A DNA stretch of 64,000 bases from Sphaerotilus natans (GTDB lineage Bacteria; Pseudomonadota; Gammaproteobacteria; Burkholderiales; Burkholderiaceae_C), in contig NZ_FTMZ01000023.1 of assembly GCF_900156335.1 (NCBI RefSeq), forward strand, positions 1 through 64,000. Reading direction: 5' to 3'. The translations under genes were made by a program, and so were the position numbers. Under the pieces are notes generated by a model. It was given only the letters and a program-made list of their open reading frames with translations. It made no database searches and had not been told where the DNA came from. This document shows, piece after piece, positions 39,200 to 47,670 of the stretch (its first letter is position 1; the number at the start of each line of letters is the position of its first letter).

Positions 39200-39592
39200 T
39201 CAGGCCGGCTCGGACAGCTCGATCAGGTTGAAATCCGGGTCGCGCACATAGACCGAGCGGATCTTCTGTGTCGCGCCAGTGCGCAGGACTGGACCTTCGA
39301 CAATCGGCCAGTTCGCTGCGGCCAGCCGCTCGATCACCTGTGCCAGCGGGATGGCCGCGATGAAGCACAGGTCCAGCGCACCGGGCACCGGCAGGTGGGC
39401 CTTGGGCTCGAACTCGCTGCCCTGCACATGCAGGTTGATCTTCTGGTGGCCGAACTTGAACGCCTGACGCTCCACCGGGGGCGTGCCACCGACGAAGGTT
39501 TCCAGTTGCATGCCGAGTACGCGGGTGTAGAAGTCCACGCAGGCCTCGCGGCGGGAGGTGGTCAGGACAAGGTGGTCGAGGTGGTCGATCAT
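39200..39592 (-). CDS. VOC-family (glyoxalase-like) protein
   Basis: A 130-residue metal-binding-fold protein resembling the GLOD5-like group: MIDHLDHLVLTTSRREACVD, the central FKFGHQKINLHVQGSEFEPK, and the C-terminal YVRDPDFNLIELSEP. Candidate metal ligands are His in HLDHLV, His in INLHVQ and Glu in LIELSE. VOC enzymes include epimerases, lyases and dioxygenases. Its ATG overlaps the lyase stop (ATGA), so it is translated with the lyase and may act on the same intermediate. Confidence 0.85.
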   Translation of the reverse strand: MIDHLDHLVLTTSRREACVDFYTRVLGMQLETFVGGTPPVERQAFKFGHQKINLHVQGSEFEPKAHLPVPGALDLCFIAAIPLAQVIERLAAANWPIVEGPVLRTGATQKIRSVYVRDPDFNLIELSEPA

Positions 39593-40536
39593 GAGAGGGA
39601 CGTGAATTGCTGCCGCAGTTCGGCGACGTAGGAGGGAGCGGGGTGCAGGTCGGTGATGCGACCGGCCTTGGCGATCTGGCCGGGCACGTCATGCCCGACG
39701 ATGTGGGGCAGCAGGCGTGCCGCGGCCAGCAGACGGGCCAGGTCGATGCCCGTCTCGTGGCCCATGGCGTGCAGCATGTGGACCGCGTCCTCGCTGCAGA
39801 TGTTGCCGGTCGCGCCCGGTGCATACGGACAGCCGCCCAGGCCGCCGAGCGAGCCGTCGAAGCGGTCGATGCCTTCCTGCACCGAGGCGAGCACGTTGGC
39901 CAGGCCCATGCCGCGCGTGTTGTGGAAGTGCAGGGTCAGTTGCAGCGCGCCGAAGCGCTCGCGCAGCACGCGGGCCATGCGGCGGACCTGGGCCGGGTGC
40001 GCCATGCCGGTGGTGTCGCAGATCGTCAGGCCGCGCACGCCCAGCTCGGCGAACCGGTCCGCCCAGCGCAGCACCTCGTCCTCGGGCACGTCACCCTCCA
40101 TCGGGCAGCCGAAGCAGGCCGACAGCGACACGTTCACCGGCACCTGGCCCTGCGCCATCGCGATCACCTCGCGCAGCCCGGCAAAACTCTTCTCGCGCGG
40201 CATGCGCAGGTTGGCCAGGTTGTGGGTCTCGGACGTGGACATCACGAGGTTGAACTCGTCGGCCCGCGACTCCAGCGCACGCTCGGCCCCGCGCACGTTG
40301 GGCACCAGCACCGTGTACTCGACACCGGGTACCCGGCGGATGCGGCCCATCACCTCTTCGGCGTCGCGCAGCATCGGGATCGCCTTGGCCGAGGTGAACG
40401 AGGTCACCTCGATCTTGGCGTAGCCGCAGGCACTGAGTTCGTCGATCAGCGCCACCTTGGCGTCGGTGGAGACGAACTCGGGTTCGTTCTGGAAGCCGTC
40501 GCGGGTGACGACCTCGTTGAAAAGGATGCGTTGCAT
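39589..40536 (-). CDS. Hydroxymethylglutaryl-CoA lyase-like enzyme
   Basis: A 315-residue TIM-barrel lyase of the HMG-CoA lyase family, which cleaves 3-hydroxy-3-acyl-CoA substrates to acetyl-CoA plus a 2-oxo or 3-oxo acid. Diagnostic parts are FNEVVTRDGFQNEP, HFHNTRGMGLANVLAS and the cysteine loop GGLGGCPYAPGATGNICSED. GAGG precedes the ATG at 40536. It lies 9 bases after the CoA-transferase gene. The exact substrate is unknown: HMG-CoA itself, or a citramalyl-CoA-like compound, are candidates. Confidence 0.9.
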   Translation of the reverse strand: MQRILFNEVVTRDGFQNEPEFVSTDAKVALIDELSACGYAKIEVTSFTSAKAIPMLRDAEEVMGRIRRVPGVEYTVLVPNVRGAERALESRADEFNLVMSTSETHNLANLRMPREKSFAGLREVIAMAQGQVPVNVSLSACFGCPMEGDVPEDEVLRWADRFAELGVRGLTICDTTGMAHPAQVRRMARVLRERFGALQLTLHFHNTRGMGLANVLASVQEGIDRFDGSLGGLGGCPYAPGATGNICSEDAVHMLHAMGHETGIDLARLLAAARLLPHIVGHDVPGQIAKAGRITDLHPAPSYVAELRQQFTSLS

Positions 40537-40545
40537 GGAGGCTCC

Positions 40546-41757
40546 TCAGTTCACGATGCCGCGCTCGCGCAGCGCGGCGATCTGCGCGTCGGTGAGGCCG
40601 ATGTCGCGCAGGACAGCGTTCGAGTCCTGGCCCAGCGTCGGGGCGTTGCGGCGGTGGCGGCCGGGTGTCTCGGACAGCTTGGGCACGATGCCCGGCACGG
40701 TGAGCGTGCTGCCGTCGTCGAGGTGGACCTGTTCGAGCATGCCGCGGGCCTGGTAGTGCGGGTCGGCGGCGATGTCGGCGACGCTGTAGATGCGCCCGGC
40801 CGGCACCGACGCCCCGTCCAGCGCCGCGAGCACCTCGTCCACCGTGCGCGTGGCGGTCCACGCCCCGATGACCTCGTCCAGTTCGGCCACGCGGGCTACG
40901 CGGCCAGCGTTGTCAGCCAGCGCCGGATCCTGCGCGAGGTCTGGGCGGCCGATCAGGGTCATCAGGCGGCGGAAGATCGAGTCGCCATTGCCAGCGATGA
41001 GCGCGTAGCCGCCGTCGCGGCAGCGGTAGGCGTTGGACGGCGCGATGCCGGGGAGCGCACTGCCCGCCGGTCCGCGCACGGCCCCGAAGGCACTGTGCTC
41101 GGGCAGCAGGCTTTCCATGCAGTTGAACACCGCCTCGTACAGCGCCACGTCGATCACCTGCCCACGCCCACTGGCCTGGCGGTGCTGCAGCGCCAGCAGG
41201 ATGCCGATCACGCCGTGCAGCGCCGCCAGCGTGTCCCCGATGCTCACGCCCACCCGCACCGGCACCCGCCCAGGCTCGGCCGTCAGGTGGCGCAGACCGC
41301 CCATGGCCTCCGCGACCACGCCGAAGCCAGGACGGTCGCGGTAAGGCCCGGTCTGGCCATAGCCGCTGATGCGCAGCACGATCAGCCGCGGGTTGGCCGC
41401 CATCAGCGCCTCAGGCGCCAGGCCCCAGCCCTCCATCGCGCCGGGGCGAAAGTTCTCGATCAGCACATCGGCCTCGGCGGCGAGGCTGCGCACCACGTCC
41501 TGCCCCTCCGGCGTGCGCAGGTCCAGCGCCAGCGAGCGCTTGTTGCGCGACTGCACCTGCCACCACACCGAAGTGCCGTCCTTCAGCAGACGCCATTTGC
41601 GCAGCGGGTCACCGGCATCCGGCGGCTCGATCTTGACCACGTCCGCCCCGAAATCGGCCAGCGTCTTGGCCGCGAAGGGCCCGGCGATCAGTTGCCCGAG
41701 TTCGAGGACCTTGAGTCCCGCCAGAGCAGCGGGGGAAGTGAAAGAAGCGGTGTCCAT
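40546..41757 (-). CDS. Class III CoA-transferase (CaiB/BaiF family)
   Basis: A 403-residue enzyme that moves CoA between acyl groups. Typical parts are KVLELGQLIAGPFAAKTLAD, VKIEPPDAGDPLR, RNKRSLALDLRTPEGQ and the catalytic Asp in VGVSIGDTLAAL. It is the first enzyme gene of the operon, 33 bases after the LysR gene on the same strand, and would activate the substrate acid for the downstream lyase. The ATG at 41757 gives MDTASFTSPAALAGLKVLEL. Confidence 0.93.
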   Translation of the reverse strand: MDTASFTSPAALAGLKVLELGQLIAGPFAAKTLADFGADVVKIEPPDAGDPLRKWRLLKDGTSVWWQVQSRNKRSLALDLRTPEGQDVVRSLAAEADVLIENFRPGAMEGWGLAPEALMAANPRLIVLRISGYGQTGPYRDRPGFGVVAEAMGGLRHLTAEPGRVPVRVGVSIGDTLAALHGVIGILLALQHRQASGRGQVIDVALYEAVFNCMESLLPEHSAFGAVRGPAGSALPGIAPSNAYRCRDGGYALIAGNGDSIFRRLMTLIGRPDLAQDPALADNAGRVARVAELDEVIGAWTATRTVDEVLAALDGASVPAGRIYSVADIAADPHYQARGMLEQVHLDDGSTLTVPGIVPKLSETPGRHRRNAPTLGQDSNAVLRDIGLTDAQIAALRERGIVN

Positions 41758-41790
41758 GGCGGCCAGTGTCTGGCCACCGCAGGGGATGGT

Positions 41791-42741
41791 CTATTCGAAT
41801 CTGGCTTGGCCAGCCTTAGCATTCTGCGAAGTCGTCACCAGGAAATCCCTGAACGCCCGCACGGCATCATCGGCATCCGGACGCACGCAGACCTGCAGCT
41901 GCCGCTTCGCCCAGGCGTCAGCCAGCGGTCGCCACTGCAGCTTCATGGCCCGCACGATGGGCTGCGCCGCCCCTCTAGGCAGAGCGGCGATGCCCAGCCC
42001 AGACGCGACCATGTGCCCCACGGCGTCGAAGCTGCGCACCTGCATGCGCAGCTTGAACGGCCTCCCTGCGGCCAAGGCAGCCAGCTGCTGGGCCTGCAGC
42101 ACCGCTGCCCCGGCGTTCAGACTGATCCAGTGCTCGTCGAGCGTGGCCTCGAAGGCAATCGGTGCGCGGCCAGCCAGCCGATGTCCGGCCGGCAGGATCA
42201 ACACCAGTTCGTCAGCCCGGAAATCACGCACAGCCAACCCCTGCACGTCCGGACCAGCCACGAACACGCCCAGGTCTGCGCGCCCTTCGCGCACAGCGGA
42301 AACAACACGCGCCGACACCTGCTCCTCCAGCTCCACCTGAACCTCGGGGCTCAGATCGGTGTACTGGGCCAGCAAGGGCGGCAAGAATTGGGTGATGGCG
42401 GCCGTGCAGGCGCACATGTGCAGATGCCTGACCACCCCCTGGCGGGCATCGGCGAGTTCGGTGACCAGATGGTCCAGCTCCTGAAGCACCGCCATGCCAC
42501 GCTTCATGAACGTCTGGCCCAGCACCGTGGGCGTCAACCCGCGCGAGTGGCGCTCGAACAACTGTGCGCCCAGCGCCTTCTCGAGGTCACGCAACCGCCG
42601 ACTGGCCGCAGGCAGCACCAGATGACACTCTCGGGCCGCCTCGGTCAGATTGCCTGTACGGGCACACTCCACTGCCAGACGAATGGACACAAAGTCGAAG
42701 CGAGCGAGGTTGTAGACAGGCAGGCTCATCGCACAGGACAT
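41791..42741 (-). CDS. LysR-family regulator of the catabolic operon
   Basis: A 316-residue regulator with an N-terminal helix-turn-helix (IRLAVECARTGNLTEAAREC then HLVLPAASRRLRDLEKALGA) and a LysR substrate domain. Unusually it is not divergent but lies just upstream of the CoA-transferase on the same strand. The start at 42741 shares one base with the stop of the preceding gene (TGATG), pointing to coupled translation. An in-frame ATG at 42729 (MSLPVYNLARFDFVS) is an alternative. It probably controls the CoA-transferase operon. Confidence 0.88.
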   Translation of the reverse strand: MSCAMSLPVYNLARFDFVSIRLAVECARTGNLTEAARECHLVLPAASRRLRDLEKALGAQLFERHSRGLTPTVLGQTFMKRGMAVLQELDHLVTELADARQGVVRHLHMCACTAAITQFLPPLLAQYTDLSPEVQVELEEQVSARVVSAVREGRADLGVFVAGPDVQGLAVRDFRADELVLILPAGHRLAGRAPIAFEATLDEHWISLNAGAAVLQAQQLAALAAGRPFKLRMQVRSFDAVGHMVASGLGIAALPRGAAQPIVRAMKLQWRPLADAWAKRQLQVCVRPDADDAVRAFRDFLVTTSQNAKAGQARFE

Positions 42742-43328
42742 CAGAGGAGAGGCGAGATGCCGCGCAGGGCCTTCGCGAGCTCGGCCGCCTGCCACAGCGT
42801 GATGCCGTGCTCGCGCACGAACGGGCGGGTGTTGTCGGTGACGCCGCCCAGCGCGATGTAGAGCGCCGCCTGCGCGCCTGCCGCCTCGCGGGCGGCCTGC
42901 AGCTCGCGCAGCGGCTCCAGCCCGGTGCGCGCGGCCTTCCAGCGGCGCGCGCCGACCAGCGTGGTGCGGCCCTGGCGCTCCAGCACGAAGTCCACGCCCG
43001 GCGCGGTGCCGCGCTGCACCTGGTAGCCGGCGCGCTGAAAGGCGGTCTCGAGCCGGTCGGCAAAGGCCGGCCAGGTCAGGGCGCCCAGCGCCTGGGCGGT
43101 CTCGGTCACCTGGGCCGCGCTGGGCTGGCCGCGCTGGCGCCGTGCGGCCATCACGGCGATGACGAAGAACGGAAATCCCGACAGGGCGCCAGCCGTCTGG
43201 AAATCCGCCGGCAGCGCGGCCGCGGCCACCAGCCCGATCAGCGCCCCGACGGCCACGCTGATCCACCACGGCGAGCGCAGCAGGATCGCGAACAGCGAGT
43301 TCTCGGACATCTTCCAGTTCAGTTTCAA
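42741..43328 (-). CDS. Membrane-anchored Mrr-like protein with degenerate nuclease motif
   Basis: A 195-residue protein. Two hydrophobic segments (about 12-30 and 40-60) are followed by an Mrr/PD-(D/E)xK-like domain (GVDFVLERQGRTTLVGARRW). The first acidic residue (Asp) is present, but the catalytic QxK position reads GAR, so nuclease activity is unlikely. The start is probably TTG at 43328, because GGAG lies 7 bases upstream; ATG at 43310 is the alternative. It is coupled to the LysR gene by TGATG. A polypurine tract (43350-43388) lies upstream. Confidence 0.75.
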   Translation of the reverse strand: MKLNWKMSENSLFAILLRSPWWISVAVGALIGLVAAAALPADFQTAGALSGFPFFVIAVMAARRQRGQPSAAQVTETAQALGALTWPAFADRLETAFQRAGYQVQRGTAPGVDFVLERQGRTTLVGARRWKAARTGLEPLRELQAAREAAGAQAALYIALGGVTDNTRPFVREHGITLWQAAELAKALRGISPLL

Positions 43329-43424
43329 GCTCGGTCTCCAGCACGACAGGGAAAGGACAAGGGCAAAGACAAGGGGAAGGAAAAAGGCCGGCCGCCATCC
43401 CCGCGACCAAGCCGGTGGCGCAGT

Positions 43425-44426
43425 CTACGGACTGCGCAGGCGCCGCCACAGCTCGCGCAGCGCGGGACCGAAGTCCGGACGCTCGCTGACCTGGGTGGCG
43501 GGCACGCTGCCGACCGCGTGCAACGGCCCGAGATCGAAGTTGAAGACGTACTCGGGCTCGCGCCCCATGCGCAGGTCGGTGATGCGCAACTGGCCGTCCG
43601 CGGTGACGGCCAGCTTCACGAAACCGTGCGAGAAGGCGGCCAGCCGGGCCACCGGCGGCGCCGACCCGTGGCGGACCATCAGCGCGGCGCCCCGGTCATG
43701 TGCGGCCCAGTCCACCGGGCGGCTGCCGTCGAGCACCGAGACAAAGGCCTCGCGGAAATGCGGATCGGCCGGATCCTCAGGCACGGCGACCACGCGCCAC
43801 AGCAGGGTCTGCAGCGGCATCGGCGTGACCAGCAGGCGCTGGGCCGCCAGGCCCTGGGCCTGCAGGGACGCTCGCGCCACCTGCTCGACGTGCGCCTGCG
43901 CCAGCACGCTCCAGCCCAGATAGGCCGTCGACAGCACCAGTCCTGCCAGATTCCAGCGCAGGCCAGGTCCGCCCTCGCGGCCCCACAGGGCGGCCATCAC
44001 GCCCACGAGCAGCGGCAAGGTGTAGGCCGGATCGATGATGAACACGCTGCCCACGCCAAAGGGATGGCGGGTGAAGGGCAGCAGCAGCTGCGTGCCGTAG
44101 ACCGTCATCGCGTCCAGCAGCGGGTGCGTCAGCAGCACCAGCCACAGCGCCAGCCACCAGCGCCGGAACAGGGCACGCTCGCGGTGCAGGCGGCAGACCA
44201 GCCCGGCCAGCAGGGGCGCCAGCAGCGTCAGATAGAACAGCGAATGGCTCTCGGCGCGGTGCAGCACCATGTCGAGCAGGGCATCGCCATGATCGACCAG
44301 CACATCCAGGTCGGGCAGCGTGCCGGCCACCGCGCCCCAGGCCGCCGAGCGACGCACCGACGTGCGCCGACCCATGACGGCCACAGCCACCGCCGAGCCC
44401 AGCGCGATCTGAGTGAGCGAATCCAT
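43425..44426 (-). CDS. YdjM-like membrane-bound metal-dependent hydrolase
   Basis: A 333-residue membrane protein of the YdjM/DUF457 family. It starts MDSLTQIALGSAVAVAVMGR, with several membrane helices and conserved acidic/His residues (LPDLDVLVDH, HRAESHSLFYLTL, LTHPLLDAMTVYGTQLL) that mark the putative metal site. The activity of this family is poorly known; the LexA-controlled E. coli YdjM is one member. The ATG at 44426 is 26 bases after the dioxygenase gene on the same strand. Confidence 0.82.
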   Translation of the reverse strand: MDSLTQIALGSAVAVAVMGRRTSVRRSAAWGAVAGTLPDLDVLVDHGDALLDMVLHRAESHSLFYLTLLAPLLAGLVCRLHRERALFRRWWLALWLVLLTHPLLDAMTVYGTQLLLPFTRHPFGVGSVFIIDPAYTLPLLVGVMAALWGREGGPGLRWNLAGLVLSTAYLGWSVLAQAHVEQVARASLQAQGLAAQRLLVTPMPLQTLLWRVVAVPEDPADPHFREAFVSVLDGSRPVDWAAHDRGAALMVRHGSAPPVARLAAFSHGFVKLAVTADGQLRITDLRMGREPEYVFNFDLGPLHAVGSVPATQVSERPDFGPALRELWRRLRSP

Positions 44427-44452
44427 GCGGTCAATCCGTGATCGGTGATCGT

Positions 44453-45094
44453 TCAGGTGCGAACGACGACGGCATAGTCGGCCGAGAAGCCGTCCGGCCC
44501 CGGCACGAACGGCCGGGTCAGCGCCGCCTGTGCCTCGGCGTCCAGCCGACGCCACAGGGCGTCGCGGGCGTTGCCCGGATCACCCTGCACATAGAACTGC
44601 GTCGTCAGCAGCTCGCGCCCGCCGAGCTTGACCTTGACATGGATGTGCGGCGTGCGGCCGGTGTAGGGCGCGGGCCTGAGCGTGCGGAAACGGAAGCGGC
44701 CGTCCCGGGCCAGCGTGACCTGGCCGAAGCCCTGGAAAGCGGCGTCCGCCCGGTCGCCATCGCCGGGGTGGTGGTAATGGCCGGCCTCGTCGCACTGCCA
44801 GATCTCCACGACGCCACCGGCCAGCGGGCGGCCCTGGGTGTCGGTCACCGTGCCGCCGACCCAGGCGACCTGGCGCGGGGTGTAGACGGCCCGGCCGTTG
44901 CGCAGCAGGTCGGCGTCGCGGTCGGCCGGCAGGGCGACCGGATAGAACGGCCCTTCGGTCTGCGACGGCGTCGGGCGCAGGGCGACGGCCTGCGCCCGGG
45001 CATCACGCCCTCCGAGCGGCAAGGACGAGGCGATCACCACGCCGGCGCCCTGCAGCAGCAGGGAGCGGCGGGAGGTGGGCAGGATCGGCGGCAT
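44453..45094 (-). CDS. Exported intradiol ring-cleavage dioxygenase
   Basis: A 213-residue protein with a twin-arginine-type signal (SRRSLLLQGAGVVIASSLPL) and an intradiol dioxygenase fold. Iron ligands expected in the family are visible as Tyr in AGHYHHPGD, Tyr in RPAPYTGRTP and two His in GRTPHIHVKV. Related proteins cleave catechol-type or polyphenol substrates, though many exported members are uncharacterised. The ATG at 45094 (MPPILPTSRRSLLLQ) places the arginine pair near the N terminus. It is upstream of the YdjM-like gene in one transcript. Confidence 0.87.
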   Translation of the reverse strand: MPPILPTSRRSLLLQGAGVVIASSLPLGGRDARAQAVALRPTPSQTEGPFYPVALPADRDADLLRNGRAVYTPRQVAWVGGTVTDTQGRPLAGGVVEIWQCDEAGHYHHPGDGDRADAAFQGFGQVTLARDGRFRFRTLRPAPYTGRTPHIHVKVKLGGRELLTTQFYVQGDPGNARDALWRRLDAEAQAALTRPFVPGPDGFSADYAVVVRT

Positions 45095-45113
45095 GAGTGG
45101 CTCCGGGGAGGAC

Positions 45114-45140
45114 AGAAAAGGAGGTCGAAAAAGGAGGTCG
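45114..45140. repeat. Duplicated AAAAGGAGGTCG element
   Basis: AAAAGGAGGTCG occurs twice in direct orientation, about 14 bases apart, in the spacer between the divergent dioxygenase and metallo-beta-lactamase genes. It contains a perfect Shine-Dalgarno core twice but precedes no start codon at proper distance. Its meaning is unknown. Confidence 0.4.
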
Positions 45141-45213
45141 GAAAACAACGAGGACTGCGGCTTGGAGGCCTCACGGACCGGATTCGGTTCCCGAGGCTGG
45201 CAAGATTCCAGCC

Positions 45214-45852
45214 ATGCTGCGCTACCACACCCACCCCGTCACCGCCTTCGCCCAGAACTGCTCCATCGTCTGGGACGACCAGACGAAGCAGGCCGCCGTC
45301 ATCGACCCCGGCGGCGACCTGCCCGAGCTGCTGGCCACGATCGACCGCCTGGGCCTGAAGCTCGAGCAGATCTGGCTCACCCACGCCCACATCGACCACG
45401 CCGGCGGCACCGGCGAGCTCGCGCGCACCCGCGGCCTGCCGATCATCGGCCCGCACCGCGGCGACCAGTTCTGGATCGACGGCCTGCCGCAGCAAAGCAA
45501 GATGTTCGGCTTCCCCACGGCCGAGCCCTTCACGCCGACGCGCTGGCTCGAGGACGGCGACACCGTGACGCTGGGCGCGCACACGCTGGACGTGCGCCAC
45601 TGCCCCGGCCACACGCCCGGCCATGTCGTCTTCCACAGCCCGGAGATGAAGCGCGCCTTCGTCGGCGACGTGCTGTTCGCCGGCAGCATCGGACGCACCG
45701 ACTTTCCCGGCGGCCACCACCAGACGTTGATCGACTCGATCACCCAGCGCCTGTGGCCGATGGGCGACGACACCGTCTTCATTCCCGGCCACGGCCCGGA
45801 GAGCAGCTTCGGCGAGGAACGCCTGGGCAACCCCTACGTGCGCGGCACCTGA
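45214..45852 (+). CDS. Metallo-beta-lactamase-fold hydrolase (YcbL/glyoxalase II-like)
   Basis: A 212-residue Zn-dependent hydrolase. The metal motif THAHIDHAGG (HxHxDH) is intact, with the second-half ligands His in CPGHTPGH and Asp in AFVGDVLF and the final His in IPGHGPES. The sequence is closest to the YcbL group, some of which show glyoxalase II activity; the natural substrate is not certain. The start at 45214 (MLRYHTHPVTAFAQNCSIV) matches family starts. Confidence 0.9.
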   Translation: MLRYHTHPVTAFAQNCSIVWDDQTKQAAVIDPGGDLPELLATIDRLGLKLEQIWLTHAHIDHAGGTGELARTRGLPIIGPHRGDQFWIDGLPQQSKMFGFPTAEPFTPTRWLEDGDTVTLGAHTLDVRHCPGHTPGHVVFHSPEMKRAFVGDVLFAGSIGRTDFPGGHHQTLIDSITQRLWPMGDDTVFIPGHGPESSFGEERLGNPYVRGT

Positions 45853-45964
45853 CTGGCGCTGCTGCCGCCGATCGTGTCGGTACTGAACCACACCCAGGCG
45901 CACTGAGGCGGTGCATCCGTCTCGTCCGTTGGGATGAAACCGGCTGCACACCGAGGCAGCCGCC

Positions 45965-45993
45965 TTGCACCAGGGTACCCGCTGGCCTATCTT
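45965..45993 (+). promoter_or_regulatory. Promoter of the Crp/Fnr gene
   Basis: TTGCAC (45965-45970), a 17-base spacer and TATCTT (45988-45993) form a good sigma-70 promoter. Transcription would start near 46000, within one or two bases of the ATG at 46002, so the message would be almost leaderless. Confidence 0.6.
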
Positions 45994-46001
45994 CGGCGGC
46001 G

Positions 46002-46691
46002 ATGCCGACACTCCCGCCTCGCCCGCCAGGACCACCGGACAGCCTGATCGACAGCCTGGCCCTGTCGCCCGCGCTGAAGGCACTGGCGCGGCAGTCCGTG
46101 CTGCGCCGCTACCGCAAGGGCGTGCTGCTGATCCAGGAGGGCGATGTCGGCGACACGATCTATCTGCTGCTGTCGGGCCGGGTGCGAGTCTACGCAAGCG
46201 AACAGAGCCCGGGCGGCAGCGGCACCGAACGCCAGATCACCTTCGGCCTGCACGGCCCCGGCGAGATGGTCGGCGAGATGAGCCTGGACGGCGGCCCGCG
46301 CGCCACCAGCGTGGTCACCACCGAGGCCACCTCCGCCGGCGTGTTCACCCGCAGCCTGCTGCTCGAGCAGATGGCGCAGCAGCCGGCGCTGGCGCAGGAA
46401 CTGCTGACGCGGGTCATCGGACGCACCCGCTCGGCCCTCCGGGACGCCCGCAACATGGCGCTGCTCGACAGCTACGGCCGGCTGTCGATGCTGCTCGACG
46501 AACTGGCCGAGCCGACCGCGGACGGCATCCGGCCGATCGACGGCCGGCTGACGCATTCCGAGATCGCCAGCCGCATCGGCTGCTCGCGCGAGATGGTCAG
46601 CCGGCTGCTGAAGGATCTGGAGCGCGGCGGCTACATCGATCAGGTCGGTCAGCGCCTGACGCTGCTGCGCCCGCTGCCGCTGCGCTGGTGA
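46002..46691 (+). CDS. Crp/Fnr-family transcriptional regulator
   Basis: A 229-residue regulator. The N-terminal cyclic-nucleotide-binding fold (about 30-140: YRKGVLLIQEGDVGDTIYLL, GPGEMVGEMSLDGG) is followed by a dimer helix and a winged helix-turn-helix (THSEIASRIGCSREMVSRLL). The recognition helix SREMVSR keeps the Glu, Ser and Arg of FNR-type DNA contact. There is no cysteine cluster, so it is not an Fe-S oxygen sensor of the FNR type. It has almost no leader, and convergent M48 peptidase ends 4 bases away. Confidence 0.92.
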   Translation: MPTLPPRPPGPPDSLIDSLALSPALKALARQSVLRRYRKGVLLIQEGDVGDTIYLLLSGRVRVYASEQSPGGSGTERQITFGLHGPGEMVGEMSLDGGPRATSVVTTEATSAGVFTRSLLLEQMAQQPALAQELLTRVIGRTRSALRDARNMALLDSYGRLSMLLDELAEPTADGIRPIDGRLTHSEIASRIGCSREMVSRLLKDLERGGYIDQVGQRLTLLRPLPLRW

Positions 46692-46695
46692 GCGC

Positions 46696-47634
46696 TCAAC
46701 CCGCCGAGCTGCGCAGCGGCGGCGGCCCGAACTGGCGCGCCGGTCGGGGCGCGCGCGCGTAGAGCGGCTCGACCTTGGGCAGGCTGGCCTCGATGTCGCG
46801 GATGCGGGTGTTGCCAGCCGGATGGGTGGACAGGAACTCGGGCGGCGCGCCCTTGTTGGCCTCCATCATCTTCTGCCACAGCGTCACGCCCGAGCGCGGT
46901 TCGTAGCCGGCACGCGCGGCCAGCTCCATGCCGACCAGATCGGCCTCGGACTCGTCCTCGCGGCCGAACTTCAACGTCAGCAGCTGGCCGCCCATGTTGG
47001 CGACCGTGCGGCCCACGTCGCCCAGCCCGAGCAGCGCCGCGCCGATGCCGATCACGCCCTGGGTCGCCATCTGCTTGCCCATGCGCTCGCGGGCATGCTC
47101 GCGCAGTGCATGCGCCATCTCGTGGCCCATGATCATCGCCACCTCGCTGTCGCTGAGCTGCAGCTGCTGCAGGATGCCGTAGTAGAAGGCGATCTTGCCG
47201 CCGGGCATGCAGAAGGCGTTGATCTCCTTCGAGCCGATCAGGCTGACCTCCCACCGCCAGTCGCGCGCGCGCCGGTTCCACTCGTGGGTGAACGGGATCA
47301 GCCGGTCGGCGATCGCCTGCAGGCGCTGCTGCTGCGGATGGTTGGCTGGCGCCAGCGCTTTCTTGCCGGAAGCCTCGGTGCGCATCTGCTGGTACTGGGT
47401 CGCGGCGGCAGCCTCGATCTCCTCGGCCGAGACCAGCTTGGTGAACTTGGAGTTGCCCCCCACCTCGACGCCCTCGCGGGCCAGCGCCGGCCAGGCGGCG
47501 GTGGCGGCCGCCCCCGCCAGCAGGCCGGTGAACAGGCGCCGGCCATGCAGCGGGCAGCGGCAGCCGCCGCGGTGCAGGTCGATCGGGGTGGTGATCGTGG
47601 CGTCGTGGACGAACTCCGGGATCGGGGTGCTCAT
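46696..47634 (-). CDS. M48-family metallopeptidase
   Basis: A 312-residue exported zinc protease. A twin-arginine-like signal (GRRLFTGLLAGAAATAAWPA) is followed by the peptidase domain with the HExxH zinc motif (IMGHEMAHAL) and the third ligand Glu in EDESEADLVG. Related to BepA/LoiP-type proteases that act on outer-membrane protein quality, judging by fold only. The N terminus has a Cys pair (GGCRCPLHG) before the signal. The gene is convergent with the Crp/Fnr gene and 36 bases after the AmpG-like gene. Confidence 0.88.
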   Translation of the reverse strand: MSTPIPEFVHDATITTPIDLHRGGCRCPLHGRRLFTGLLAGAAATAAWPALAREGVEVGGNSKFTKLVSAEEIEAAAATQYQQMRTEASGKKALAPANHPQQQRLQAIADRLIPFTHEWNRRARDWRWEVSLIGSKEINAFCMPGGKIAFYYGILQQLQLSDSEVAMIMGHEMAHALREHARERMGKQMATQGVIGIGAALLGLGDVGRTVANMGGQLLTLKFGREDESEADLVGMELAARAGYEPRSGVTLWQKMMEANKGAPPEFLSTHPAGNTRIRDIEASLPKVEPLYARAPRPARQFGPPPLRSSAG

Positions 47635-47670
47635 GACGGTCAGGACTCCTCTTCAGACTCGGACTCGGGC

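Noticed and set aside
39607-42861. A very long open frame on the plus strand opposite the CoA-transferase operon
   Set aside because: It has no recognisable domain, is rich in Arg/His/Gln/Ala as expected from reading GC-rich genes backwards, and opposes five clear genes.
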